Assembly (NCBI RefSeq): GCF_048541585.1
Contig: NZ_CP183304.1
Span: 1-64,000 of the forward strand
Direction of reading: 5' to 3'
DNA: 64,000 nt
From: Legionella_C sp048541585
GTDB taxonomy: Bacteria; Pseudomonadota; Gammaproteobacteria; Legionellales; Legionellaceae
Part shown: piece after piece, positions 36,858 to 45,151 of the stretch
How positions within the stretch are numbered: position 1 is the first letter of the stretch
Layout of the letters: each line of letters starts with the position of its first letter
Made by a program: the position numbers and the translations under genes
The notes under the pieces: model-generated
Seen by the model: the letters and a program-made list of their open reading frames with translations, nothing else
Databases searched by the model: none
What the model was told of the DNA's origin: nothing

Positions 36858-37105
36858 AGCTTTATTATAGAAGTAATTAACAAAAATGTAATTATTTTGA
36901 GCCATTTAGTTACTTTTTATTGATGAATAAAGTGTTAATGGTTCTAATTTTATTAGTATTTTGAATGACTTTAAGAACTAATAATCTATTAATAAAAAAA
37001 TTATTAATGTGCTAAATTTAATTTTAAACGCTATAAATTAGTTAAAATTTTTAAAAATTGTATTAAATTTTAACAAAAGGCATTTAATTGAACCAAGTTT
37101 TTTGG

Positions 37106-37111
37106 TATAAT
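37106..37111 (+). promoter_or_regulatory. Candidate -10 box for the coiled-coil protein gene
   Basis: A perfect TATAAT at 37106-37111 lies 31 bases upstream of the next ATG. No convincing -35 box sits at 17 bp spacing. Confidence 0.3.
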
Positions 37112-37142
37112 TAGTTTATGTTTTTAAAGTAGGTTTAGTTTT

Positions 37143-38423
37143 ATGGCTGTTAACGTAAATGGTTATGCAGATAATTCTAGTGCATTGATGTTATCTAGAG
37201 CTGATGGTTCCTCTGTAGAATTAAAGAGTAACGTTTTAAATAATTGGTTACATCCAAATGTAGAAAATGAAGAAGTAATGGGCCAATATGGATTACAAAA
37301 TGCAACTCAGGTTATTTCTTTTTTAAAAACGCCAGTTGGCGAAGCAGTAAAGGAAATGATACTCGAGGAGTTAATTAAAATTGCTGAGCAGGAAAGAGCT
37401 GTATATACACAAATAGTAAAGGAACGAGAATTACTAGCAAATTTACTTCTTTTGCTTGCTAGTAAAGGAAAAGAAGATGAGCAATTTAAACGACTTTATG
37501 AATCTACTCAAGCTCAAATCCATAATTTATTAAATCCTAGTAATAAAACACAAAAAATTAGTAATACCGATTCAACGGTATATTTATTAAGCAAATTAGA
37601 GGATCTCGAGAAACGTGCGCAAGAAATAGTTAATCTAATGCAAGTTAAACAACAACAAATAGTTAAACAACAACAAAAAATAGTAGCTATTCAGAACAGT
37701 ATAAATATCGTTCAACAACACTACCCGAGCTTAAACAGAAGTATCAATAATCTAGTTACTATAGGGGATACTTTAGATCTAGATGATATATCTGAAGAAG
37801 CTTTTGACGAAGGTGTAGAAGCTTTACATGATGAAGCAACTAACACGAGTTCACGATTGAGAGTGATACATCAATCGGTTCCTGATGATGGCGTACGGAC
37901 AATTATTTCCCCCTTGGTTATGCACATGGATAATGTATCTTCCAATATAGCTAAAGTAAGAAAAGATAATGATTCTTATAAATCAAGTAGGAATTCTGGT
38001 GCTGAAGCTGTTAGAAATCGTCAAGCAGTTAAAGATTATCAGTTATCAGCAAGAGAGTTTCATAATTTATTTGTAAAATTACAACCATTAATGGGTAATT
38101 ATCTTCAAGTTAATGTGGATGATCTAGATAACCTGAAAAAGGATTTTAATTCATTATTAGTAAAACATAACATTATAAAAGAAGAGCATAAGGAAACTGT
38201 AAAAAAATTCGAAGAAAAGCATTCGAATTATACTAGTCAATTAGATAAATTTAAAAATAACAGCAGTGTTACGATAGGTAATTATCACCTTTCAATAGAT
38301 AATGGTCCTTCTTTAGGTGGACCCCCAGCATTTTTTGGCACAACACCTAGTCCATTTAATGATATGAATAACCCAAGGCCAAGGCCAGATTCTTATGGCT
38401 CACCAACGAAAAAACACCGTTGA
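37143..38423 (+). CDS. Coiled-coil protein of unknown function (effector candidate)
   Basis: This is a 426-residue soluble protein with no signal peptide. Residues 70-200 form strong coiled coil including the repeated MQVKQQQIVKQQQKIVAIQ stretch. A second helical region covers 300-385. The C-terminus is disordered and basic, ending SYGSPTKKHR. It stands alone with its own promoter region. Long coiled coils with a flexible tail are common among Dot/Icm effectors, but no E-block-like acidic tail is present. No enzyme motif is seen. Confidence 0.65.
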   Translation: MAVNVNGYADNSSALMLSRADGSSVELKSNVLNNWLHPNVENEEVMGQYGLQNATQVISFLKTPVGEAVKEMILEELIKIAEQERAVYTQIVKERELLANLLLLLASKGKEDEQFKRLYESTQAQIHNLLNPSNKTQKISNTDSTVYLLSKLEDLEKRAQEIVNLMQVKQQQIVKQQQKIVAIQNSINIVQQHYPSLNRSINNLVTIGDTLDLDDISEEAFDEGVEALHDEATNTSSRLRVIHQSVPDDGVRTIISPLVMHMDNVSSNIAKVRKDNDSYKSSRNSGAEAVRNRQAVKDYQLSAREFHNLFVKLQPLMGNYLQVNVDDLDNLKKDFNSLLVKHNIIKEEHKETVKKFEEKHSNYTSQLDKFKNNSSVTIGNYHLSIDNGPSLGGPPAFFGTTPSPFNDMNNPRPRPDSYGSPTKKHR

Positions 38424-38636
38424 TTGTATAGTAGCAAAGGATTGCTAGTATTTTTTAAATTTACCATTCATTATCAGTTTCCCTGAATTGAAATTTTTAG
38501 ATCACTAAGATACTGTATTATTAATTCTGAGAAAAATCTTTACATTAAATTTGCACTCCAATTTTCGTTATTTAATCAATCCTTAATTTGAAAATTTTAT
38601 AGTAATAGAAACAGATGTAGTTATTACAAAATTATC

Positions 38637-40454
38637 ATGTTAGAAAAGATAGACTTCAATAAATCTAATAAGGAGAATTTAAAAAAGGAAGTTGAAAAAA
38701 ACTGGAAAATATTGGGTAATATTTCTCTTGCTTCGTTACCTTCTGAAAGCAATAGTACTTTTAAAACTTATCTTGAAATTTGCCAAACTGCTGTAGAACA
38801 ACATCCTGACGCATTACAGCTTGTTAAATTACCTGAAAATAAAAATATTATTTCAGATGATTATTTAAAATTATATTTAATTGTTTGCAATCATAAATTT
38901 AGGTCTCAAAATCATTTAGCATTGCTACCTATTCCAAATATAGAAAATATAGATCATTTAACAGAAAATCAATTGCAATTATTAGCACATTCAGTGAAGC
39001 TTAATAGGCTATGGGTTCTAGGATTATTTGACAAGGTAAAAAAAGAGAATTCTTTATATAGATATAAGCTTGAATTTTTAATTAAGCTAATAGATATGGA
39101 AGATACTCCGCTTACGGAAACAGCAATTAGAGAAGTAAATATTACAACTAATGGTCCCTTGCTAGAGCAGGAAAAGGAATTTTACATTAAATATATTAAA
39201 CGCTATCCTGGCGCACTAACTTACATTTACAATAAAGAAATATTAACTCAAATTATTAATACTTTAACTTTAGAATTCTTTCTATTAAGAGATATATCAC
39301 TAATTCAACATATGCCTAAAGAATTGCAGGAAGAAGCAAACAAATCTTTCCCCAATTTTTTTAAAGATAAGCTATATTTTATTATCACCCCAGAGCCGTT
39401 AGAAGGAGAAATTAAGGATGCATATTTAGCTTATATTAACCACCCTAAGCGATTAAATAAGTGTTATCGTATACCTGATACGTTTAGTAAAGCTAGTTTT
39501 ATTTTAGAAAAAATTTCTTGCTTCCTTAATGAAGAAGCTAAATTAGTTTTTATTGGGCATACAACTAAAACAAGTGATAAAATTGGCGAGTACGGGCCAG
39601 AAAAAATAAGTAGTTTACTTAAAATTGCCCCAAAAATTAAAGAAATTATCTTACTAGGATGCCAAACAGCCGTACTTGAAAAAAGCGAGGAAGAAAAAAA
39701 ATTAATAACTGATTATAGAAGTCAGAATGAATCAACTGGCTTTATTATGTATCATGCGGAAGCAGATATTCAAGAAAAAATTAAAATAATAAGTACAAAA
39801 AATACAAATAATTTTGTTTTAATTCCTGGTAATAAACCACGCTTAATTTATATTAATAATAGAGAAATTATTTTAGATAAGATAATTAACTCAGAGCAAA
39901 TGAAAGAAATTTTAGAATTAGTTAGTAATAAAAAATTTGCTAAAATTATTTTACCTTCGTCAAAGAGGCAACAAATTACTTTAAAAGATAAGGTAGCACC
40001 TCTGCCTCCTCATGAGATAGAGTCGGTACTAAATATTGCAAAAAACCGTAGTTCTATTTTAGATAGGAGTGATAAAGAAGATTATACACATTACAAAGCA
40101 ATATTTCCTCACCTTCGTACTTTTGTATTAACTGATCACGACTTAAAAAAGCTAGATAAAAATTGTTTATTAAGCAAAGTATTAGAGAATCTAAGGCAAG
40201 AAAATATAAAATCTGTAATTATTAAAGCTTATACCGGTGTGATATGTGTTGATACGCAAGAATACCGTTTTTACTCTATTCATTCAGGTGGGAATGTCTA
40301 TAAAAATGACAATACCTATAAAATTTCCTTTTTTGAGTGTAATACTAGCAATATTGATCAAGATAAATTACGGAAAGAACAAAGACAAGAAATAAAAAAT
40401 TTAGATAAAGATAATCCGCTTTCTGTAGCTAAATCTATTAAAGTGATGAGCTAA
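38637..40454 (+). CDS. Unknown 605-residue protein with a clan CD peptidase-like segment
   Basis: There is no signal peptide. Residues 1-200 are helical. Around residue 300 the sequence KLVFIGHTTKTSDKIGEYGP, followed by SSLLKIAPKIKEIILLGCQTAV, resembles the His and Cys strands of clan CD peptidases (C80/MARTX CPD or caspase-like). There a GH loop is followed after about 35-40 residues by a hydrophobic strand ending in the catalytic Cys. Conserved Asp/His elsewhere are not obvious. The C-terminal half repeats a beta-rich pattern (FAKIILPSSKRQQI; SVIIKAYTGVICVD). I infer a possible effector protease. It may instead keep only the fold. Confidence 0.6.
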   Translation: MLEKIDFNKSNKENLKKEVEKNWKILGNISLASLPSESNSTFKTYLEICQTAVEQHPDALQLVKLPENKNIISDDYLKLYLIVCNHKFRSQNHLALLPIPNIENIDHLTENQLQLLAHSVKLNRLWVLGLFDKVKKENSLYRYKLEFLIKLIDMEDTPLTETAIREVNITTNGPLLEQEKEFYIKYIKRYPGALTYIYNKEILTQIINTLTLEFFLLRDISLIQHMPKELQEEANKSFPNFFKDKLYFIITPEPLEGEIKDAYLAYINHPKRLNKCYRIPDTFSKASFILEKISCFLNEEAKLVFIGHTTKTSDKIGEYGPEKISSLLKIAPKIKEIILLGCQTAVLEKSEEEKKLITDYRSQNESTGFIMYHAEADIQEKIKIISTKNTNNFVLIPGNKPRLIYINNREIILDKIINSEQMKEILELVSNKKFAKIILPSSKRQQITLKDKVAPLPPHEIESVLNIAKNRSSILDRSDKEDYTHYKAIFPHLRTFVLTDHDLKKLDKNCLLSKVLENLRQENIKSVIIKAYTGVICVDTQEYRFYSIHSGGNVYKNDNTYKISFFECNTSNIDQDKLRKEQRQEIKNLDKDNPLSVAKSIKVMS

Positions 40455-40502
40455 CGCTTAAACTTTTATATTTGGTTATTGCAATAGTTTGCGGATCTGA
40501 AT

Positions 40503-41516
40503 TTAATTATTTCTACAAGCCGCTAATGGAGTCGGCATGACAATGTTATAATAATGATTAAAATAATCTTTCTGAATCGGATTAGTTCCTTGTTTTCCTG
40601 CATTAGGCCCAATAATAAAGGTGTCTTTTTTTGGTATCCCGGCAAGATTATAAGCTTCTATATCCGTCATTGCATTACCATAAGCACGTACAATAGTTAG
40701 ATGTTTTTCCTGAATTAAATCTTTTAAATAATTTGCTTTGAATTGGGCTGTTCCTTCACGAAATAACAGTGTATTTCGAGTTTTAAGAGGCCATGGATCA
40801 TGAAATAAAACATTTTTTAGCCAATCTCTAGATACTGTAGCCATCCAGTAAGGACGAGCAGTTAGGAAAATTAATTCATATCCTTTTTGACTATAGGATT
40901 CTAAAACTTCAGAAGCATAATAGTAAGGTGAAGCTATAGATATCGACAGTAAATCTTTTAAAAGTTCAAAATCCGAAAGTGTTAATGTTCCATCAATATC
41001 AAAAACAATCGCTTGATGTTTAGGACTAATGATACTGATAAAACCTTCAGCTATACTACCGTCTCCTTCCACAAATATACGAACTAAATAGTCACCCGCT
41101 AGCAACTTTTGTTTTAACGGAATGAAGATTTCTCCATTAGAATCAGTTTTAAATTTCCCAAAATCAAGCCACTGAGTAGTATGGTCAGCAAAAAAATAAA
41201 CATGAACATATTCATCTTTTAAGGCTTTATGCAAAAACCAATCATAGGCAAATTTCGCATGCAGCATTATAGGCTGTTGCTCGTTTAGTATTAAATCATG
41301 AACGATATGTTGTGGTTTGAATAAATGGCTTAACATAACATTTTTATAATGTTGAAATTTTATCAAATCTGGCGCTGGAAGATACGGTGCCTCATTAGCT
41401 AAATTAGTATTGGTACAATGATCAATTGCAATCAAAGGAAAATTATTATTTTCGCTAATGGCAAGATTTAGGTTACTAAACAAAATGCAGATAATTATGT
41501 ATTTGTTGATTTTCAT
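40503..41516 (-). CDS. Secreted LNS2-type HAD phosphatase (phosphatidate phosphatase-like)
   Basis: This 337-residue protein has a signal peptide (MKINKYIIICILFSNLNLA). Residues 60-165 form a beta-rich domain. The C-terminal half is a HAD/LNS2 domain as found in lipins and PITP proteins: IVFDIDGTLTLSD (DxDGT nucleophile), YELIFLTARPYWMATVSRDW (motif II Thr), and AYGNAMTDIEAYN (motif IV Asp). Lipin relatives dephosphorylate phosphatidate. In an exported bacterial protein this suggests action on host or environmental lipids. The closest match by eye is eukaryotic-like LNS2. No neighbour shares its direction. Confidence 0.75.
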   Translation of the reverse strand: MKINKYIIICILFSNLNLAISENNNFPLIAIDHCTNTNLANEAPYLPAPDLIKFQHYKNVMLSHLFKPQHIVHDLILNEQQPIMLHAKFAYDWFLHKALKDEYVHVYFFADHTTQWLDFGKFKTDSNGEIFIPLKQKLLAGDYLVRIFVEGDGSIAEGFISIISPKHQAIVFDIDGTLTLSDFELLKDLLSISIASPYYYASEVLESYSQKGYELIFLTARPYWMATVSRDWLKNVLFHDPWPLKTRNTLLFREGTAQFKANYLKDLIQEKHLTIVRAYGNAMTDIEAYNLAGIPKKDTFIIGPNAGKQGTNPIQKDYFNHYYNIVMPTPLAACRNN

Positions 41517-41828
41517 TTTTTTCCTTTAACTATCTATGTTTTTTGCAATAGACTGATATGATTTGTATAACGTTAAAGGCACTAAAATTAATTTATTTGT
41601 TAATCAAAAAGCAGCAAATACGATCCTTATGGTTATATATTAAATAATAAATATGATTAAATATATAGCACAGTGCTTTACTTTTATCCAATTAGTGACT
41701 TAAGAAAAGAAAGGAAATTGTTGGCGGAGTAGAATAGGCTAGAAAATAATTTATTTAAGTTTTAGCAAACAAATTAATATCCAAATTAAGTATATTTAAA
41801 TATAATACTTACTCTTTAGGCTTCCGTT
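41517..41828. other. Intergenic region ahead of the HxlR regulator
   Basis: AAGTAT...ATACTT half-sites at 41788-41810, separated by 11 bases just before the HxlR start, could be its autoregulatory site. Nothing else is evident. Confidence 0.35.
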
Positions 41829-42191
41829 ATGCTTGAAAGTTTTTCTGTTTATAATGACCAGTGTCCATCCCATAATGTTTTAGAAAAAATAAGTGATAAA
41901 TGGTCTATTTTAATAATTAATATACTCTTACATAAAACATTACGATTTAGTGAATTAAAACGAGAACTTAACGGTATTTCTCCTAAAATGTTAACCCAAA
42001 CATTAAATAAATTAGAGCGCCTGGGTTTTATCCATAGAAAGCCCTTTCCTATTTTGCCGATGCGAGTAGATTATTCATTAACTAGTTTAGGGCAAGAATT
42101 AGGTGTTATACTGAATTCACTTAAAATATGGACGGAAACTAATATAGCGACAATTATGTCAGCAGAAAAAAAATTTATTGAATCTTGTTAA
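41829..42191 (+). CDS. HxlR-family transcriptional regulator
   Basis: This 120-residue winged-helix protein has the HxlR pattern: a Cys near the N-terminus (NDQCPSHNVLEKISDKWS), then LRFSELKRELNGISPKMLTQ, LNKLERLGFIHRK and VDYSLTSLGQEL. Such regulators often sense electrophiles or oxidants through the N-terminal Cys and act on a divergent or adjacent gene. It converges on the His-rich protein gene (4-bp overlap of the 3' ends), and nearby targets could include the 29-residue peptide operon. That link is inference. Confidence 0.9.
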   Translation: MLESFSVYNDQCPSHNVLEKISDKWSILIINILLHKTLRFSELKRELNGISPKMLTQTLNKLERLGFIHRKPFPILPMRVDYSLTSLGQELGVILNSLKIWTETNIATIMSAEKKFIESC

Positions 42192-42628
42192 TCATTTATT
42201 GGAAACCATTTTAATACAGTCTTCTGACCTAAATTATCGTATATGTAAGTTAGATATAGGGTTAATTCTTGCTCGTAATGCTCAGGCCAATCATCATTTA
42301 AGCTTATGATAGGTTCATGATGGAAAAATATGCCATTTAAATACAGCATACAAAAATCATAATAATCTCTAGTAAATAAAAGAAATGTATGCCACATATT
42401 ATCAATGTCTACCATCTCTGGATGTACGATACAGGAGAAATTCAAAGAAACATTGGTAGGGTCTTTTTCCTTATCATAACTATGTTTAAAACATAGCCAA
42501 ATAAACTTCATCAGCTCTTTTAAAGCCTCGGTAGGTTGCATCGCTGCTTTAGGAAAATCACGATGATAACGAGAAATTATTTTATCATTTTGATATTTTA
42601 TAATTGTATCTAATTTAGGGTAGGCCAT
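42188..42628 (-). CDS. Small protein with a D-x-x-W-H...Y...C...G...H metal-binding-like motif
   Basis: This is a cytosolic protein of about 146 residues. The central motif CIVHPEMVDIDNMWHTFLLF, then RDYYDFCMLYLNGIFFHHEP, resembles the DxxWHTH...Y...C...G...H core of plant-type glycine-rich domain proteins (GRDP/DUF1399). This suggests a metal site. I know no biochemical role. The start is placed at 42628 with AGGAC 9 bases upstream. A longer in-frame version to 42709 would overlap the peptide gene and is probably a shadow. It lies 55 bases downstream of the 29-residue peptide gene in the same direction, so they are likely one operon. It may modify or bind the peptide (inference). Confidence 0.75.
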   Translation of the reverse strand: MAYPKLDTIIKYQNDKIISRYHRDFPKAAMQPTEALKELMKFIWLCFKHSYDKEKDPTNVSLNFSCIVHPEMVDIDNMWHTFLLFTRDYYDFCMLYLNGIFFHHEPIISLNDDWPEHYEQELTLYLTYIYDNLGQKTVLKWFPIND

Positions 42629-42683
42629 CTTTTTAAGTCCTTTAAAAAAGTAAAGCACCTTAAAATTAAGATGCTTAAAACTA

Positions 42684-42773
42684 CTATCCAATACAAGTAC
42701 CAGGGCCACACCAACCCTTGCTTTTTTTTAAAAGTTTTTCTTGCACAATTTTTTTAATAATAGCTTCTTTCAT
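42684..42773 (-). CDS. 29-residue peptide, possible ribosomally made and modified peptide precursor
   Basis: ATG at 42773-42771 opens 29 codons ending with TAG. The first 19 residues are a charged helix (MKEAIIKKIVQEKLLKKSK) and the last ten are G-W-C-G-P-G-T-C-I-G. This leader-plus-Cys/Gly-rich-core layout is typical of RiPP precursors. An ideal ribosome-binding site, AAGGAGAT, sits 5 bases upstream, which is unusual in this window and argues strongly for translation. The next gene downstream (42628-42188) follows closely. A perfect palindrome (42835-42851) upstream may be an operator. No known RiPP class was recognised. Confidence 0.65.
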   Translation of the reverse strand: MKEAIIKKIVQEKLLKKSKGWCGPGTCIG

Positions 42774-42834
42774 GGTAATCTCCTTTACTATTAACAAATA
42801 CCGTACTGAAGGTATAAAAGTATTATTCATCAGT

Positions 42835-42851
42835 CAATTAGTTACTAATTG
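42835..42851. promoter_or_regulatory. 17-bp palindrome upstream of the peptide gene
   Basis: CAATTAG-TTA-CTAATTG is perfect. An overlapping GTTAC...GTAAC pair is also present. It sits 62 bases before the peptide start, a suitable place for a repressor such as the nearby HxlR protein (inference). Confidence 0.5.
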
Positions 42852-43114
42852 GTAACCAGCGAAGAAAATAAATAATATAGTTTTCATAATAAAACTCTAT
42901 AAAAGTAAGTAAACATTAATTCTCCTATCTAATTGTTGAAATATTATTGGATTTTAGAAAGTTTTTATTTATTTAACGTAAATGATTTTTTAATAGGAAT
43001 TTGTTAGGTTTTAAAATAAACTGTTAGCTATTTAGGATCTATAACTTATTAATTAGTAGTTATATTTTTAGATACTTTACTAAAATTTGTAAAAATCAAT
43101 AATGAGTATTTAAC
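42852..43114. other. Intergenic stretch ahead of the cupin gene
   Basis: AT-rich, divergent promoter region between the peptide operon and the cupin gene. No recognisable element beyond the palindrome. Confidence 0.35.
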
Positions 43115-43459
43115 ATGAAAATAGCTTACAAAAATCAAATTATTGAGCGCGAAAATACTAAACAGTGCTTTGTCACTGAATATCCTTTAATGGATGATAA
43201 TCTTAATTTTGCAATAGTAACTATTTCAGGCCGTTATCCTACTTATCAATATGCTGTTAATAGAGAATGCAAAGAGCTTGTTTATATTGAAACTGGCACA
43301 GGAAAAGTTGTAATCAATAATTGTGAATACTTATTAAGTCCTGGAGATGTAGTTTTAGTTGAGCCTGGAGAGAAGTACTATTGAGAAGGTAGTATGCGAC
43401 TTTTCATCTCTTGCAATCCTCCATTTAAAACTAGCCAACATCAGCTACTTTCTCAAGAT
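43115..43459 (+). pseudogene. Small cupin protein interrupted by an in-frame TGA
   Basis: The first 89 codons give a cupin fold (AVNRECKELVYIETGTGKVV, LLSPGDVVLVEPGEKYY). A TGA at 43382-43384 follows, and the same frame then continues for 25 codons (EGSMRLFISCNPPFKTSQ) to a TAA at 43459. The continuation reads like the natural end of such a protein (the expected residue at the stop is Trp, TGG to TGA). So this looks like a nonsense mutation or single-base error. The role is unknown; small cupins often bind metals or sugars. Confidence 0.6.
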
Positions 43460-43569
43460 TAAATCATTTGAAACCTTAAAGCTTAATCTAATAAAAAAAA
43501 ATTTATTATTTAAAGCTTGACTATGACGTTGCGTCACACCTTAGCCTTACAGACAAGGAGGCAAAAACG

Positions 43570-44517
43570 ATGAAACAATGGCTTACAAACGAGTTTGCAA
43601 AACTTGCTCAAGTGTCAGTACGTACACTGCACCATTATGACAGGATAGGTCTACTTAAACCCAGTTTGCGCCAAAGTAATAACTATCGTTTGTACTCTGA
43701 GAGGGATTTATTAAGGTTACAGCAGATTATTGCGCTTAAATTTTTTGGTTTTGAGTTATCTCAAATTAAACAACTGCTTACCAAACATGATAATGCGTCC
43801 AGTAACTTTGCTATACAATCGAAGTTCTTACGAGAAAAAGCACAATCGTTATTAGAGGCAAGTACTATATTAGAGCATATAGCTCAAGATTGTAGCCATA
43901 ATAAATTTATTCCTTGGAAAAAAGTAATTAAATTAATTGAGGTATATAAAATGTCGCAACAACTTGAAGATGCATGGGTAAAAGAGATATTTACTCCGGA
44001 GGAGTTCAAGGAATATACAAAATTTGAAACAGCAATGAAGGAAAATACTACTCCCAAAGAGAAAGAAATCTTTGAAAAAAATTGGTTTAATCTGGTTGAA
44101 GAATTCAAAAATAATATTCATAAAGATCCCAATTCTGAAACAGGTATTTATTTAGGAAAAAAATTAATTGATTGGGTAAATAAACTTTATGGAAAAGAGT
44201 ATGCTCATCTTCGCACTAAGAAATTTGAAAAAGGTTTTGCAGAAGGAAAAGGGCTAGAACAACATGGATTAACGCCAGAAATTGTAGCTTGGATGGATCA
44301 AGCAATGGACGCATATTGGAAAAATTGTGCATACAATATTCTTGCTAACGTAGGAAAAACTCCTGAATCGCAATTATTACAAAACTGGAATAAATTAATG
44401 GATGAAATGTGCGGTGCTCAAGAGGAAAAAAAGGATAATATTTTAGCAACTATATTACAAGATAAGCAAATCAGCCAAGAAGCAAAAAAATGGTTAAAAA
44501 CCACATTCAAAGTATAA
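43570..44517 (+). CDS. MerR-family regulator with TipAS-like effector domain
   Basis: This 315-residue regulator has an N-terminal MerR winged helix: EFAKLAQVSVRTLHHYDRIG, then LKPSLRQSNNYRLYSERDL. Then comes a dimerisation coiled coil. From about residue 130 a TipAS-type domain follows (EIFTPEEFKEYTKFETAMKE, MDQAMDAYWKNCAYNILANV). TipA relatives bind drugs in that domain and switch on resistance genes by bending the promoter. The target here is unknown. GGAGG lies 8 bases before the ATG. Confidence 0.92.
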   Translation: MKQWLTNEFAKLAQVSVRTLHHYDRIGLLKPSLRQSNNYRLYSERDLLRLQQIIALKFFGFELSQIKQLLTKHDNASSNFAIQSKFLREKAQSLLEASTILEHIAQDCSHNKFIPWKKVIKLIEVYKMSQQLEDAWVKEIFTPEEFKEYTKFETAMKENTTPKEKEIFEKNWFNLVEEFKNNIHKDPNSETGIYLGKKLIDWVNKLYGKEYAHLRTKKFEKGFAEGKGLEQHGLTPEIVAWMDQAMDAYWKNCAYNILANVGKTPESQLLQNWNKLMDEMCGAQEEKKDNILATILQDKQISQEAKKWLKTTFKV

Positions 44518-44529
44518 TATATTTTTCAA

Positions 44530-44556
44530 TCACGACTTCTTTTTAAGAAGTCGTGA
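44530..44556. terminator. Strong hairpin after the MerR gene
   Basis: TCACGACTTCTT (44530-44541) pairs perfectly with AAGAAGTCGTGA (44545-44556) around TTT. No T tract follows, so it may be a transcript-end or RNA-stabilising structure. Confidence 0.6.
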
Positions 44557-44887
44557 CTAAATCGGCAGTAAATTTTTTTGTTATAGTCGTAAAATACAGC
44601 TATCAAAAATTAAGAAAACACCAATTAGCTAATTTAAAAAAATAATCACTTTATATTTAACTGGTTTATTAACTAATCACTTTGTTTTCTATAGGTGTTC
44701 ATATTTTTTCATAAGCCCGAATTTATTGACCAAAAGTTTATTTGATCTTAGATAATTTTTTTTATAAGTGAAATTTTTAAAATCCAAGCAATCTAAATTA
44801 ATTAACTGCATTTTTAAGTTGTTTGATCTTGAGCTTTTGAATTGATATTGTTTAATATTAAATAGTTAGCTTACTAGGAGAAAAACA
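44557..44887. other. Intergenic stretch ahead of the cysteine-rich protein gene
   Basis: AT-rich with no clear element. ACTAGGAG at its end is the ribosome-binding site of the next gene. Confidence 0.35.
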
Positions 44888-45076
44888 ATGGAATGTAAAT
44901 GTAATGTATGTGGCATGAGCGTTAAAGGTATGGTGTGCGGGAAGTGTGAGGCATCCCTGAAGACCGATATGGTAACATCAAAAGAAAATAAACAAGTTCA
45001 AGTTGCAAAATGTCCGAATGGATGCGGCAAAATCAAATCACCTGTTTGCTGCGGCCAAGATATGGTTTGTTCTTAA
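44888..45076 (+). CDS. Small cysteine-rich protein (likely zinc-binding)
   Basis: This 62-residue protein has twelve cysteines. The N-terminal half is CKCNVCGMSVKGMVCGKCEA; the C-terminal half is CPNGCGKIKSPVCCGQDMVC. Both suggest zinc or iron ribbon knuckles. There is no signal peptide. AGGAG lies 8 bases before the ATG, and a strong terminator follows, so it is a real monocistronic gene. I know no function; metal buffering, redox or protein binding are possible. Confidence 0.75.
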   Translation: MECKCNVCGMSVKGMVCGKCEASLKTDMVTSKENKQVQVAKCPNGCGKIKSPVCCGQDMVCS

Positions 45077-45100
45077 ATTTTAAAGCATTTAAATAAAATA

Positions 45101-45138
45101 ATAATAAGGCTGATAAAGCCAACTAGCAGCCTTATTAT
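45101..45138. terminator. Bidirectional terminator
   Basis: ATAATAAGGCTG (45101-45112) pairs perfectly with CAGCCTTATTAT (45127-45138). It lies between convergent genes, with CTTTTT just after on the plus strand. Confidence 0.85.
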
Positions 45139-45151
45139 ACAACTTTTTAAA

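Noticed and set aside
42629..42709. In-frame N-terminal extension of the small His-rich protein
   Set aside because: It overlaps the peptide gene in another frame and lacks a ribosome-binding site of its own at 42709.
43382..43384. TGA as selenocysteine codon in the cupin gene
   Set aside because: No SECIS-like hairpin was apparent right after it and no selenoprotein context; a Trp codon mutation is more likely.
44530..44556. CRISPR- or transposon-end interpretation of the strong hairpin
   Set aside because: Single copy, no repeats or transposase nearby; simple hairpin is enough.
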